From Mauremys mutica (taxonomy: Eukaryota; Chordata; Testudines; Geoemydidae), in the NCBI RefSeq assembly GCF_020497125.1, contig NC_059079.1, positions 51,533,114 to 51,597,113 of the forward strand: a DNA stretch of 64,000 bases. Reading direction: 5' to 3'. The number at the start of each line of letters is the position of its first letter. Position 1 is the stretch's first letter. Positions 55,175 to 64,000 of this stretch are shown in pieces. Made by a program: the position numbers and the translations under genes. The notes under the pieces are model-generated. The model was not told the DNA's origin and ran no database searches. It saw only the letters and a list, made by a program, of their open reading frames with translations.

Positions 55175-56870
55175 GACTCCATCTCTGAGAGTGGACTTGT
55201 TTTCTATCAAGACACAGGCTCAAAGCAGTCAAAACTAGTTTTTCCCGCCAAAACCAGCCCTCAGCGTTCCATCTCCTCAGAACTTTTCCCACCACAAAAG
55301 TGATATAAGGACTTGTTCAGTGCCTGCGCAGGGCTGTCCACCCCAGCGACAGTATGTACTCGGTCGGGTTTTCACAGTGCTCCAGAGCTGAAGAGTGAAG
55401 AATACCATCAGTCCCACAGTGAGATTGAGGAAAAGGAGGCCTGTCACCACCATTCCTGCCATCCTGCATTCCTGGTGTCCATCATCCTAGAGGGCCTCCT
55501 TGCCAGCGACGAAATCCAACAGTCATCTGGACTCCCCAGTGCTCCTCCTCAAAGGCTCTAAATCAGCCAGAAAGTGGAAGGTTCTGGGCATCACACCTGT
55601 ACGTGGTATCCACTGCACTTGAACAGTAGGAAAAGGTGTCTGTATTGGGGCATCATTTATTGTTTTCCAGTTTCCAAGGGAGGGTTTATGGGCCTGAGCT
55701 CTAAGCTCCCAAAGCCAGTCACTGTTTCATTGTATTAATTAAGTTTGCATTTTCCCCTATTCCTCCCAGTTTTCTGCACCTTTACCCTGAATACACTTAC
55801 CTTTGTTTGTGCCAAATCACCTTGTCTCCTCTTTATTTTATTTACACCACTCAAGGAGGGAGGCTAAATCCACTGGTGATAGATACAGGAGGGAGTCGAG
55901 TTTGTATCTTCTGAGAAAAGGGGCTTTTCTTTCCTATTTCTCCCCTACCATTTCTAAAGTTTTTCTTTTGAAGCGTTGCCTTATTCCCTTTGAGGTAACA
56001 GAGAATACCCTTAAAACTTCAAGAAGAAACAAATATCAAGGACGGATGGCAGATAAACCCTGCTGAGTGGTTTACCATCTCTTCAAGTCCGTGCTCTGCA
56101 GCCAATAATATACATAAAACGAATGAGTCAATAGTTTTCATTGCTCTAATTGATGTTGATGTTCAATGTCAGTATTTTTCCCCACATTGTAATTAAGAGT
56201 TTATAGGGATAGATTTAAATATGTTAATCTGATACATTTACAATAAGGCTAGTATGCATTCCTGTCTACCTCTACTCTAATTTCTATGAAACAATACAGG
56301 TTTTTTTTTATTTTGACTCTTCCTAATGAGTAGCTAATTTTCTTTAATAACAAGTGGTTCTAAATCTATGACTGTTCTACTAGGGGGAAAATATAATGAA
56401 TGGTATTCTCCTTTTTGTTATGTTATTAGTAAATCAAGAATTTTTGACCTGTTTATTTCTGATTAACTCCAACTTAGCTATGAACACTTAGCTTTCAATA
56501 CAAAATTTAAAAAATCATGGAAGTTAATAATGCATCACTACTGACTAACTAACAAATCACTATAATTAAAATGCCTATATGATTAAGACATAAACCTATT
56601 TTGTCCTGAAAGGTGCAAACCAGCATCTGGGAGATAGTGTCCCAGTTTTTATTAGAAGGATCAGCATTACTTCAGTCTCACACCATTGTTACATTTAAAA
56701 GTCCCTTTGTTTAGACTTACTTAAAACAACTGTACTAATAATACTGATTACCTAATAAACACAGATTGCATCAGTGAGGCGGCACAACTATTATTATCTG
56801 GAGCAAGAAAATTCCATGGTGGTTATCTAGGCTAAAGCCTATCTTTCCATTTACACTCATAAGTAAGTTA
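55175..56870. other. Unannotated stretch
   Basis: No gene, RNA gene or delimited repeat. ORFs at 55313-55561 and 55803-56066 show no motif. Confidence 0.4.
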
Positions 56871-56970
56871 GGCCCTAATTCAGCAAAGCACCTCAACTTG
56901 TATTTTAGAGTCCCATAGGACTTAAGCACTTATTTAAAATGAAGTTCATGCTTATGTACTTTGCTGATTT
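56871..56970. repeat. Ancient palindromic repeat, second copy of the 26683 family
   Basis: Left arm CTAATTCAGCAAAGCACCTC and right arm GCTTATGTACTTTGCTGATT are inverted relatives, as at 26683-26866. Confidence 0.6.
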
Positions 56971-57068
56971 TGGACTTTAATTACCACAAGAGTGAGGAAA
57001 TAACTGTTATACAAGAAAGTCACCAACACAAGTCAAAGCTGAAAAAGCAAATCTTCACACATGCACAC

Positions 57069-57091
57069 ATAAGAACATAAGAACATAAGAA
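57069..57091 (-). repeat. CR1 3'-terminal octamer repeats
   Basis: The minus strand ends in about three copies of TTCTTATG, the short tandem terminus that CR1 uses in priming reverse transcription. Confidence 0.85.
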
Positions 57092-57272
57092 AGGCCGTAC
57101 CGGGTCAGACCAAAGGGCCATCTAGCCCAGTATCTGTCTACCGACAGTGGCCAATGCCAGGTGCCCCTGAGGGAGGGAACCTAACAGGCAATGATCAAGT
57201 GATCTCTCTGCTGCCATCCATCTCCATCCTCTGACGAACAGAGGCTAGGGACACCATTCTTACCCATCCTGG

Positions 57273-60248
57273 TTAATAGCCATTTATGGACTTAGCCACC
57301 ATGAATTTATCCAGTCCCCTTTTAAACATTGTTATAGTCCTAGCCTTCACAACCTCCTCAGGTAAGGAGTTCCACAAGTTGACTGTGTGCTGCGTGAAGA
57401 AGAACTTCCTTTTATTTGTTTTAAACCTGCTGCCTATTAATTTCATTTGGTGACCCCTAGTTCTTGTATTATGGGAATAAGTAAAGAACTTTTCCTTATC
57501 CACTTTCTCAACATCACTCATGATTTTATACACCTCTATCATGTCCTCCTTTAGTATCCTCTTTTCCAAACTGAAGAGTCCTAGCCTCTTTAATCTTTCC
57601 TCATATGGGACCCTCTCTAAACCCCTAATCATTTTAGTTGCTCTTTTCTGAACCTTTTCTAGTGCTAGAATATCTTTTTTGAGGTGAGGAGACCACATCT
57701 GTAGACAGTATTCGAGATGTGGGCGTACCATGGATTTATATAAGGGCAATAATATATTCTCAGTCTTATTCTCTATCCCCTTTTTAATGATTCCTAACAT
57801 CCTGTTTGCTTTTTTGACCGCCTCTGCACACTGCGTGGACATCTTCAGAGAACTATCCACGATAACTCCAAGATCTTTTTCCTGACTCGTTGTAGCTAAG
57901 TTAGCCCCCATCATGTTGTATGTATAGTTGGGGTTATTTTTTCCAATGTGCATTACTTTACATTTATCCACATTAAATTTCATTTGCCATTTTGTTGCCC
58001 AATCACTTAGTTTTGTGAGATCTTTTTGAAGTTCTTCACAATCTGCTTTGGTCTTAACTATCTTGAGTAGTTTAGTATCATCTGCAAACTTTGCCACCTC
58101 ACTGTTTACCCCTTTCTCCAGATCATTTATGAATAAATTGAATAGGATTGGTCCTAGGACTGACCCTTGGGGAACACCACTAGTTACCCCTCTCCATTCT
58201 GAGAATTTACCATTAATTCCTACCCTTTGTTCCCTGTCCTTTAACCAGTTCTCAATCCATGAAAGGACCTTTCCTTTTATCCCATGACAGCTTAATTTAC
58301 GTAAGAGCCTTTGGTGAGGGACCTTGTCAAAGGCTTTCTGGAAATCTAAGTACACTATGTCCATCGGATCCCCCTTGTCCACATGTTTGTTGACCCCTTC
58401 AAAGAACTCTAATAGATTAGTAAGACACGATTTCCCTTTACAGAAACCATGTTGACTATTGCTCAAGAGTTTATGTTTTTCTATCTGTCTGACAATTTTA
58501 TTCTTTACTATTGTTTCAACTAATTTACCCGGTACCGACGTTAGACTTACCGGTCTGTAATTGCCGGGATCACCCCTAGAGCCCTTTTTAAATACTGGCG
58601 TTACATTAGCTAACTTCCAGTCATTGGGTACCGAAGCCGATTTAAAGGACAGGTTACAAACCTTAGTTAATAGTTCCGCAACTTCACATTTGAGTTCTTT
58701 CAGAACTCTTGGGTGAATGCCATCTGGTCCCGGTGACTTGTTAATGTTGAGTTTATCAATTAATTCCAAAACCTCCTCTAGTGATACTTCAATCTGTGAC
58801 AGTTCCTCAGATTTGTCACCTACAAAAGCCAGCTCAGGTTTGGGAATCTCCCTAACATCCTCAGCCGTGAAGACTGAAGCAAAGAATCCATTTAGTTTCT
58901 CCGCAATGACTTTATCATCTTTAAGCGCTCCTTTTGTATTTTCATCGTCAAGGGGCCCCACTGGTTGTTTAGCAGGCTTCCTGCTTCTGATATACTTAAA
59001 AAACATTTTGTTATTACCTTTGGAGTTTTTGGCTAGCCGTTCTTCAAACTCCTCTTTGGCTTTTCTTATTACACTCTTGCACTTAAGTTGACAGTGTTTG
59101 TGCTCCTTTCTATTTGCCTCACTAGGATTTGACTTCCTCTTTTTAAAGGAAGTCTTTTTATGTCTCACTGCTTCTTTTACATGGTTGTTAAGCCACGGTG
59201 GCTCTTTTTTAGTTATTTTACTGTTTTTCTTAATTTGGGGTATACATTGAAGTTGGGCCTCTGTTATGGTGTCTTTAAAAAGGGCCCACGCAACTTGCAG
59301 GGATTTCACTTTAGTCACTGTACCTTTTAACTTTTGTCTAACTAACCCCCTCATTTTTGTATAGTTCCCCCTTTTGAAATTAAAGGCCACAGTGTTGGGC
59401 AGTTGAGATGTTCTTCCCACCACAGGGATGTTGAATGCTATTGTATTATGGTAACTATTTCCAAGCGGTCCTGCTATAGTTACCTCTTGGACCAGCTCCT
59501 GCGCTCCACTCAGGATTAAATCTAGAGTTGCCTCTCCCCTTGTGGGTTCCCGTACCAGCTGCTCCATGAAGCAGTCATTTAAAGTATCGAGAAATTTTAT
59601 CTCTGCATTTCGTCCTGAAGTGAAATGTTCCCAGTCAATATGGGGATAATTGAAATCCCCCACTATTATTGGGTTCTTAATTTTGATAGCCTCTCTAATT
59701 TCCCTTAGCATTTCATCATCACTATTACTGTCCTGGTCAGGTGGTCGATAATAGATCCCTACTGTTATATTTTTACTAGAGCATGAAATTTCTATCCATA
59801 GAGACGCTATGGAACCTGTGGATTCGCTTAAGATTTTTACTTCATTTGAATCTACACTTTCTTTAACATATAGTGCCACTCCTCCCCCTGCACGGCCTGT
59901 TCTGTCCTTCCGATATATTTTGTACCCCGGAATGATTGTGTCCCATTGATTGCTCTCAGTCCACCAGGTTTCTGTGATGCCTATTATATCTATATCCTCC
60001 TTTATCACAAGGCACTCTAGTTCACCCATCTTATTATTTAGACTTCTGGCATTTGTGTACAAGCACTTTAAAAACTTGTCCCTGTTTATTAGCCTGCATT
60101 TTTCTGATGTGCCAGATTCTTTTTTATGTGACTGTTTATCATCTGATCCGGCCCTTACATTATACTTCTCAGTCCTCTGCTCCTGACTATAACCTGGAGA
60201 TTCTCTATCATCAGACTCTCCCCTAAGAGAAGTCTGTGTCCGATCCAC
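57273..60248 (-). CDS. CR1 ORF2 polyprotein: APE-type endonuclease and reverse transcriptase, 991 codons, uninterrupted
   Basis: Copies CR1 RNA into DNA at a nicked target. Residues about 58-275 are the endonuclease, with YTNARSL, TETWW (Glu93) and VGDFNYP (Asp198). The terminal SDH motif appears as NSYHNTI, so the Asp is replaced by Tyr at about residue 266 and nuclease activity is doubtful. The reverse transcriptase spans about 500-770: SPGPDGIHPRVLKEL, YRPVSLTSVPGKL, VYLDFQKAFDKVPHQ, GVPQGSVLGPILFNLFINDL and the catalytic FADDTKL at about 721-727. The C-terminal region ends WNSLPEEVVKARTITMFKRG. The first codon of the frame is GTG, and the first ATG is about residue 74, inside the endonuclease. 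Translation may therefore begin by reinitiation after ORF1, or the ATG has been lost. No stop or frameshift occurs. Confidence 0.95.
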   Translation of the reverse strand: MDRTQTSLRGESDDRESPGYSQEQRTEKYNVRAGSDDKQSHKKESGTSEKCRLINRDKFLKCLYTNARSLNNKMGELECLVIKEDIDIIGITETWWTESNQWDTIIPGYKIYRKDRTGRAGGGVALYVKESVDSNEVKILSESTGSIASLWIEISCSSKNITVGIYYRPPDQDSNSDDEMLREIREAIKIKNPIIVGDFNYPHIDWEHFTSGRNAEIKFLDTLNDCFMEQLVREPTRGEATLDLILSGAQELVQEVTIAGPLGNSYHNTIAFNIPVVGRTSQLPNTVAFNFKRGNYTKMRGLVRQKLKGTVTKVKSLQVAWALFKDTITEAQLQCIPQIKKNSKITKKEPPWLNNHVKEAVRHKKTSFKKRKSNPSEANRKEHKHCQLKCKSVIRKAKEEFEERLAKNSKGNNKMFFKYIRSRKPAKQPVGPLDDENTKGALKDDKVIAEKLNGFFASVFTAEDVREIPKPELAFVGDKSEELSQIEVSLEEVLELIDKLNINKSPGPDGIHPRVLKELKCEVAELLTKVCNLSFKSASVPNDWKLANVTPVFKKGSRGDPGNYRPVSLTSVPGKLVETIVKNKIVRQIEKHKLLSNSQHGFCKGKSCLTNLLEFFEGVNKHVDKGDPMDIVYLDFQKAFDKVPHQRLLRKLSCHGIKGKVLSWIENWLKDREQRVGINGKFSEWRGVTSGVPQGSVLGPILFNLFINDLEKGVNSEVAKFADDTKLLKIVKTKADCEELQKDLTKLSDWATKWQMKFNVDKCKVMHIGKNNPNYTYNMMGANLATTSQEKDLGVIVDSSLKMSTQCAEAVKKANRMLGIIKKGIENKTENILLPLYKSMVRPHLEYCLQMWSPHLKKDILALEKVQKRATKMIRGLERVPYEERLKRLGLFSLEKRILKEDMIEVYKIMSDVEKVDKEKFFTYSHNTRTRGHQMKLIGSRFKTNKRKFFFTQHTVNLWNSLPEEVVKARTITMFKRGLDKFMVAKSINGY

Positions 60249-60283
60249 ACGCTCCTCTGCAGCGGTCGGCTTTCCCCCATCTC

Positions 60284-61206
60284 CTAGTTTAAAAACTGCT
60301 CTACAACCTTTTTAATGTTTAGTGCCAGCAGTCTGGTTCCACTTTGGTTTAGGTGGAGCCCATCTCTCCTGTATAGGCTCCTCCCATCCCAGAAGTTTCC
60401 CCAGTTCCTAATGAACGTGAACCCCTCCTCTCTACACCATCGTCTCATCCACGCATTGAGACTCTGAAGCTCTGCCTGCCTACCCGGTCCTGTGCGTGGA
60501 ACTGGGAGCATTTCTGAAAATGCCACCATAGAGGTCCTGGATTTCAGTCTCTTCCCTAGCAGCCTAAATTTGGCTTCCAGGACATCTCTCCTACCCTTCC
60601 CTATATCATTGGTACCTACATGTACCACGACCACCGGCTCCTCCCCAGCACTACACATAAGTCTATCTAGATGCCCGAGAGATCCGCAACCTTCGCACCA
60701 GGCAGGCAAGTTACCATACGGTTCTCCCAGTCATCACAGACCCAGCTATCTACATTTCTAATAATCGAATCTCCCATTACTAACACCTGCCTTTTCCTAG
60801 AAACTGGAGTTCCCTCCCCCGGAGAGGCAACCTCAGTGCGAGAGGCAACCCCAGCACCATCTGGAAGGAGGGTCCCAACTACGGGAAGGTTTCCCTCTGC
60901 TCCCATCGACTGCTCTACTTCCCTGGGCCCTTCTTCCTCCTCAACAGCACAGGAGCTGTCTAAGCGGAGGTGGGACAATTCTACAGTGTCCCGGAAAGCC
61001 TCATCAACATACCTCTCTGCCTCTCTCAGCTCTTCCAGTTCCGCCACCCTGGCCTCCAAAGTCCGTACATGGTCTCTGAGGGCCAGGAGCTCCTTGCACC
61101 GACTGCACACATACGCCACCCGCCCACAGGGCAGGTAATCATACATGCGACAGTCAGCGCAATAAACTGGATAGCCCCCACTCTGCTGCTGGGCTTCTGC
61201 CTGCAT
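60284..61206 (-). pseudogene. CR1 ORF1: zinc-finger/coiled-coil and SGNH esterase, one frameshift
   Basis: ORF1 protein, an RNA-binding chaperone-like partner of ORF2. The first frame starts at the ATG at 61204-61206. It has a Cys cluster (YCADC, CSRCKEL; Cys16, 19, 27, 34, 37), a coiled coil at about 38-75 rich in Glu, Leu and Arg, and a Pro/Gly/Ser linker. It then enters the esterase domain with VLVMGDSIIRNVD (catalytic GDS Ser). The frame shifts near 60680, where one G appears to be missing from a G run after ADLS. The second frame continues GHLDRLM, VVVHVGTNDIG (GTND) and RRDGLHLNQSG (Asp-x-x-His). All three SGNH blocks are present. The esterase type of ORF1 is a documented feature of CR1-clade LINEs. 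It ends 35 bp before ORF2. Confidence 0.92.
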
Positions 61207-61672
61207 TGTCTCCTAGTTAGTGAAAGGGTGGTTTACGGAAAGTAGTTTTGGAATGTGGTTCGGTTTATAGGTTTTAGGGGGGGCCACGGGGAAGGGGTTA
61301 GGGCTGGCAAGGGGCTCCCACTCCCTTCCCACTCCCCTTCTAAACTCCCTTGCAAAACTCCCTGTTAGCAGCCCCTGGTCGCTTGTGCGCGGCTTTATAA
61401 AGCCCTGGCCTGAGTGAATGCCCCGCCCACTGATTAAGGCTCAGCCAATTACCAGAGGCTTCGAGCTTTCAAACCTGCCTCCAACTGCCAGCCAGAGCAC
61501 ACGGTCCCTCAAACAACCAAACAAACAAACAGACTGACAAACACTAGCTCAGCACACAGCATGTAACCCCCAAACACAAACAAACACACACTACAGACAG
61601 TCACTTACCCCACAGATGCTGTATTAGCTCCTCCTTCACCTGGAGAACTCCCTTGCGAAACTCCCTGTTAGC
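61207..61672 (-). promoter_or_regulatory. CR1 5' UTR / internal promoter region with a direct repeat
   Basis: A 28-bp segment, on minus GCTAACAGGGAGTTTYGCAA then GGGAGTT, occurs at 61645-61672 and again at 61342-61369, 303 bp apart. A TATA-like CTTTATAAAGCC lies between the copies (near 61392-61403) and GGTAAGTGACTG near 61605 resembles a splice donor. The duplicated segment may be tandem promoter monomers, or two 5' ends joined during insertion. Confidence 0.6.
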
Positions 61673-62599
61673 CCAAGACAGTAACAATAACATTTCCAAA
61701 GCTGTGATCAAATCTGTGTGACTCCCATTCATGTTAATGTAAGTCATGCTGCTAAATCTCCATTACAGAAAAAGTTCAGGTGGCATGTTATTATGGAAAG
61801 AACTATCCCAAGAGATTATTAGAGGCACCAACCACTTGATCTTGCTCCTTGTGGCACATCAATATTTAGCCCAGTTATTTTTTTTATACATTATATAAAA
61901 TACATAATAAAATAAAGCAAGACAGTCATTACCTGATAATCTTCTTGCAGTATAACAGCCTGATCTAAAACACATTAAAGTCAATGGAAAAATTGCCATT
62001 GACTTCAGTAGTCTTTTATTAAGGTCCTTTGAAAAAGGAATGTTTTGGGGGAAAGTACTTAACACCAAAGCATACAGGCATACAACCACAGGAATCAACA
62101 AAGCATAGTTACTCTTATTTTGCCATTCTCTAATTTTTTGAAGGAGCAATATAGTGTTTCTGAAAGTACTGCTAACTTGGAGAACTGAAGGCACAGTATA
62201 TAGAGTAGCAGTGCAAATGTCTCCACATTGTCCCCCTCAGTATACCTCAACCTTTAACTTAAGGGATCAGCCTCTAGTGTTGTGTAGGTTGTTCTTCATT
62301 CAAGCCATTCCTTCCTTGGCTTTTATGATAAGACTATTGAAAGAATCACAAATAGGGGAATTGCGATGGTGATATGGAAACCTATCCACTAACAACAGGA
62401 CTGAGACAATCAATATACTTCACCTGGATCACTAAATACTCATCAGAAATAATTCTTCTCCCCCACCATCAATGGAAACAGCTACTTATCTCAAGAGAAA
62501 CAGCATTCAGTGCACAACAGCAGTTAAAATGTAAACATGATATTAGGTTGAAATAAAAAAAAAAGAGACACAGACTAGTACAAATACATGCTATGCTTG
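61673..62599. other. Unannotated AT-rich spacer
   Basis: The ORFs at 61859-62194 (minus) and 62154-62372 show no family motif; no gene is called. Confidence 0.4.
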
Positions 62600-63240
62600 C
62601 ATCCTGGATACTTTATTTAGATTTGGTCACCACATTTGAGTAAGGATTTAGTGTAAATGGAAAAGGCTCAGAAAAGGAAAATGATTAGAGGTTTGGAAAG
62701 AGTAGTGTGAGGGTGTATAAAGAGAGTAGGGCCCTGATCCTTTAACCTTGCACAGTAAGGGACTGCTGCACCTATATGCAGTCCCATTAACTTGAAGGTT
62801 TCTGCATGGAGAGCAGTATGTCCCCTTAAAAGGAGCTGGGGTCTCTGACTATATCATGGAGAAAGGACAAGAAAAGATGATATGGCATAAAGAAGGTAAA
62901 TCAAACTTCCTGTTTACCCATTTGCACAACGCAAAAAGTCAAAGAAATCAAAAGGCAACAAATTTAAAACTGATGATAGATTATACTTGTAATTAACAAA
63001 TGAATTCACTGTTATTGAGTTAGAGAGCTTAGAAGGATTCTCAATATGATTAGACTTGTATATGAATAATAAGAATATCCATAATTACATTTAGATAGAA
63101 ATGAGTAAGAGATATACATCCTCATGTTTTCAGATATCACTTTTCTCTGAAGAATCTAGCATTCACGACTGAGAAACAAGGGATACCAGAACAGATAGAT
63201 CTTTGACCTGATCAGTTTTGGCAATTCCTGTGTTCTTATG
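62600..63240 (+). mobile_element. CR1 3' part, heavily decayed
   Basis: The string GATTTGGTCACCACATTTGA, GGCTCAGAAAAGGAAAATGA and TTAGAGGTTTGGAAAGAGTA corresponds to the C-terminal ORF2 stretch that encodes [14 protein letters not shown] in the CR1 at 57069. CAACAAATTTAAAACTGATG and the end GGCAATTCCTGTGTTCTTATG give the 3' part and terminus. The frame is destroyed. Confidence 0.75.
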
Positions 63241-63609
63241 TCAGGAAAAATAAAATATGAATGATTTTGAGCCCAGTTCTGCAGTTCAGACATATGCAAA
63301 CCTCCCTAGACTCCCAGTGAGACTCAAATATAAGTATATGAATTACTGAAAGATCAAGCTTATTCATATTACATGTACACCTGGCACTCAGAATCTAGTT
63401 TCCCTGTGTAGTGCTGGTGGTTTGTTTAATCTTCTCAAGGAAAAAATATCCTGTTTAATAAAAGTTGGACTGTGATCTACTGTAGTCCATGTTAAGAAAC
63501 TTCTCTATCTTAAAGGCAAACTGTCTTTGAAATTTATAAGTGAAAAGTTATGAAGACTCCACGTGCAATATATAATTGTTATACATTGCTTTCCCTGTGG
63601 TGTGCTGGA
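63241..63609. other. Unannotated spacer
   Basis: Nothing recognisable. Confidence 0.35.
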
Positions 63610-63611
63610 TA

Positions 63612-63733
63612 GGATGACTAGATGTCCCAGTTTTATAGGGACAGTCCCGATTTTTTGGGTCTTTTTTTTTACATAGGTTCCTATTACCCCCCACCCCTTG
63701 TCCCGATTTTTCACACCGGCTGTCTGGTCACCC
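63612..63733. mobile_element. Small TA-flanked palindromic MITE (122 bp)
   Basis: The left end GGATGACTAGATGTCCCAGT and the right end GGCTGTCTGGTCACCC are imperfect inverted repeats (GGRTGACYAGA). They are flanked by TA at 63610-63611 and 63734-63735. The inner ACAGTCCCGATTTTTTGGGT and TTGTCCCGATTTTTCACACC share a direct TGTCCCGATTTT-type motif. TA target and size suggest a Tc1/mariner-dependent MITE. Confidence 0.75.
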
Positions 63734-63735
63734 TA

Positions 63736-64000
63736 GTGCTGGTTGGTTTGCTCAAAGCAAGGTTGATTCTTGTTCTCCACTCAGAGAAGAATAAACTTTG
63801 AAATGGATCTTCATTAGTACATTTGTTTGAGCCTTACCATTTTCTCAGACGATTGAGACATGCAGATGGCAACTCATTTATTACTGTAGATGAAAGAAAA
63901 CATGAAATGTAAACTCCAGTAATGGTTACATTATTTAATTGTAAATTAGGGTTTTTTAAACAAGAAGTGAGCTAATAGAGGGGTTGTTTTATTGTGTTTT
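63736..64000. other. Unannotated right end of the window
   Basis: Nothing recognisable. Confidence 0.35.

Larger units (their letters stand above)
57069..61672 (-). mobile_element. CR1 LINE, nearly full length (4.6 kb)
   Basis: The copy runs on the minus strand from a 5' UTR at about 61672 through ORF1 (61206-60284), ORF2 (60248-57273) and a 200-bp 3' UTR. It ends in the tandem octamer TTCTTATGTTCTTATG at 57070-57091. CR1 elements are usually 5'-truncated, so a copy with both ORFs and an apparent 5' UTR is uncommon. Damage is light: one frameshift in ORF1 and substitutions in ORF2. This points to recent insertion. No clear target-site duplication is visible, as is usual for CR1. Confidence 0.95.

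Noticed and set aside
58048..61245. Plus-strand ORFs opposite the CR1 (for example 58717-59091 and 60671-61138)
   Set aside because: They are antisense shadows of CR1 ORF2 and ORF1.
1..64000. CRISPR arrays, operons or prokaryotic signals
   Set aside because: Spliced transposon genes, LINEs, SINEs, microsatellites and solo LTRs show vertebrate DNA; no spaced direct-repeat array exists.
1..64000. Functional tRNA, snRNA or rRNA genes
   Set aside because: Only the tRNA-like SINE head and the 7SL retrocopy were found; neither could be a working RNA gene.

Overview
The window reads as vertebrate, most likely turtle (Cryptodira), intergenic or deep intronic DNA. It is AT-rich and I recognise no host protein-coding exon. 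Nearly everything that can be named is a transposable element or simple repeat. The turtle assignment is an inference from repeat content: a tRNA-headed SINE that shares its tail with CR1 (Cry-SINE-like), several CR1 LINE copies, Harbinger and hAT elements with matching non-autonomous relatives, and retrovirus-like solo LTRs. Another sauropsid is not excluded.

Layout. 446-5375 is a nearly complete PIF/Harbinger DNA transposon flanked by TAA. It carries a two-exon Myb/trihelix protein gene on the plus strand, a transposase on the minus strand broken by a single stop codon, and an unexpected antisense ORF inside the Myb-gene intron. 5832-6004 is the tRNA-derived SINE. 6665-9714 is a 5'-truncated, decayed CR1 split by a 683-bp hAT element with a perfect 8-bp target duplication. 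9715-31000 is mostly unannotated AT-rich DNA with microsatellites, a 712-bp solo LTR (13387-14098), CR1 tails, Harbinger-type palindromic MITEs (20350 and 26179) and two hAT elements (18643 and 27510). The second hAT element still holds a piece of transposase. 31000-50800 holds a hairpin sequence, a degenerate minisatellite, a TA-flanked MITE, a SINE-like hairpin repeat with a 14-bp target duplication (40777-40955), a hAT MITE (48118-48460) and two related LTR-like segments. 50804-51904 is a 1.1-kb solo LTR. 52155-52246 is a long GT microsatellite, 53892-54036 a 7SL RNA retropseudogene, and 54875-55171 a Harbinger MITE. 57069-61672 is a nearly full-length CR1 on the minus strand, with an ORF1 (zinc-finger/coiled-coil plus SGNH esterase) carrying one frameshift and an uninterrupted 991-codon ORF2 (endonuclease plus reverse transcriptase).

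How the parts relate. The autonomous Harbinger proteins are the kind that mobilise the short palindromic elements sharing the 'GTCTACACTA' end. The CR1 reverse transcriptase is the plausible partner of the SINE, because the two share a 3' tail. The hAT elements here have no intact transposase and would need one from elsewhere in the genome. No new host system is evident. The items most worth a second look are the antisense ORF in the Harbinger intron, the near-intact CR1 with a substituted endonuclease residue, the retained hAT transposase fragment, the 7SL pseudogene and the hairpin repeat with long target duplications.
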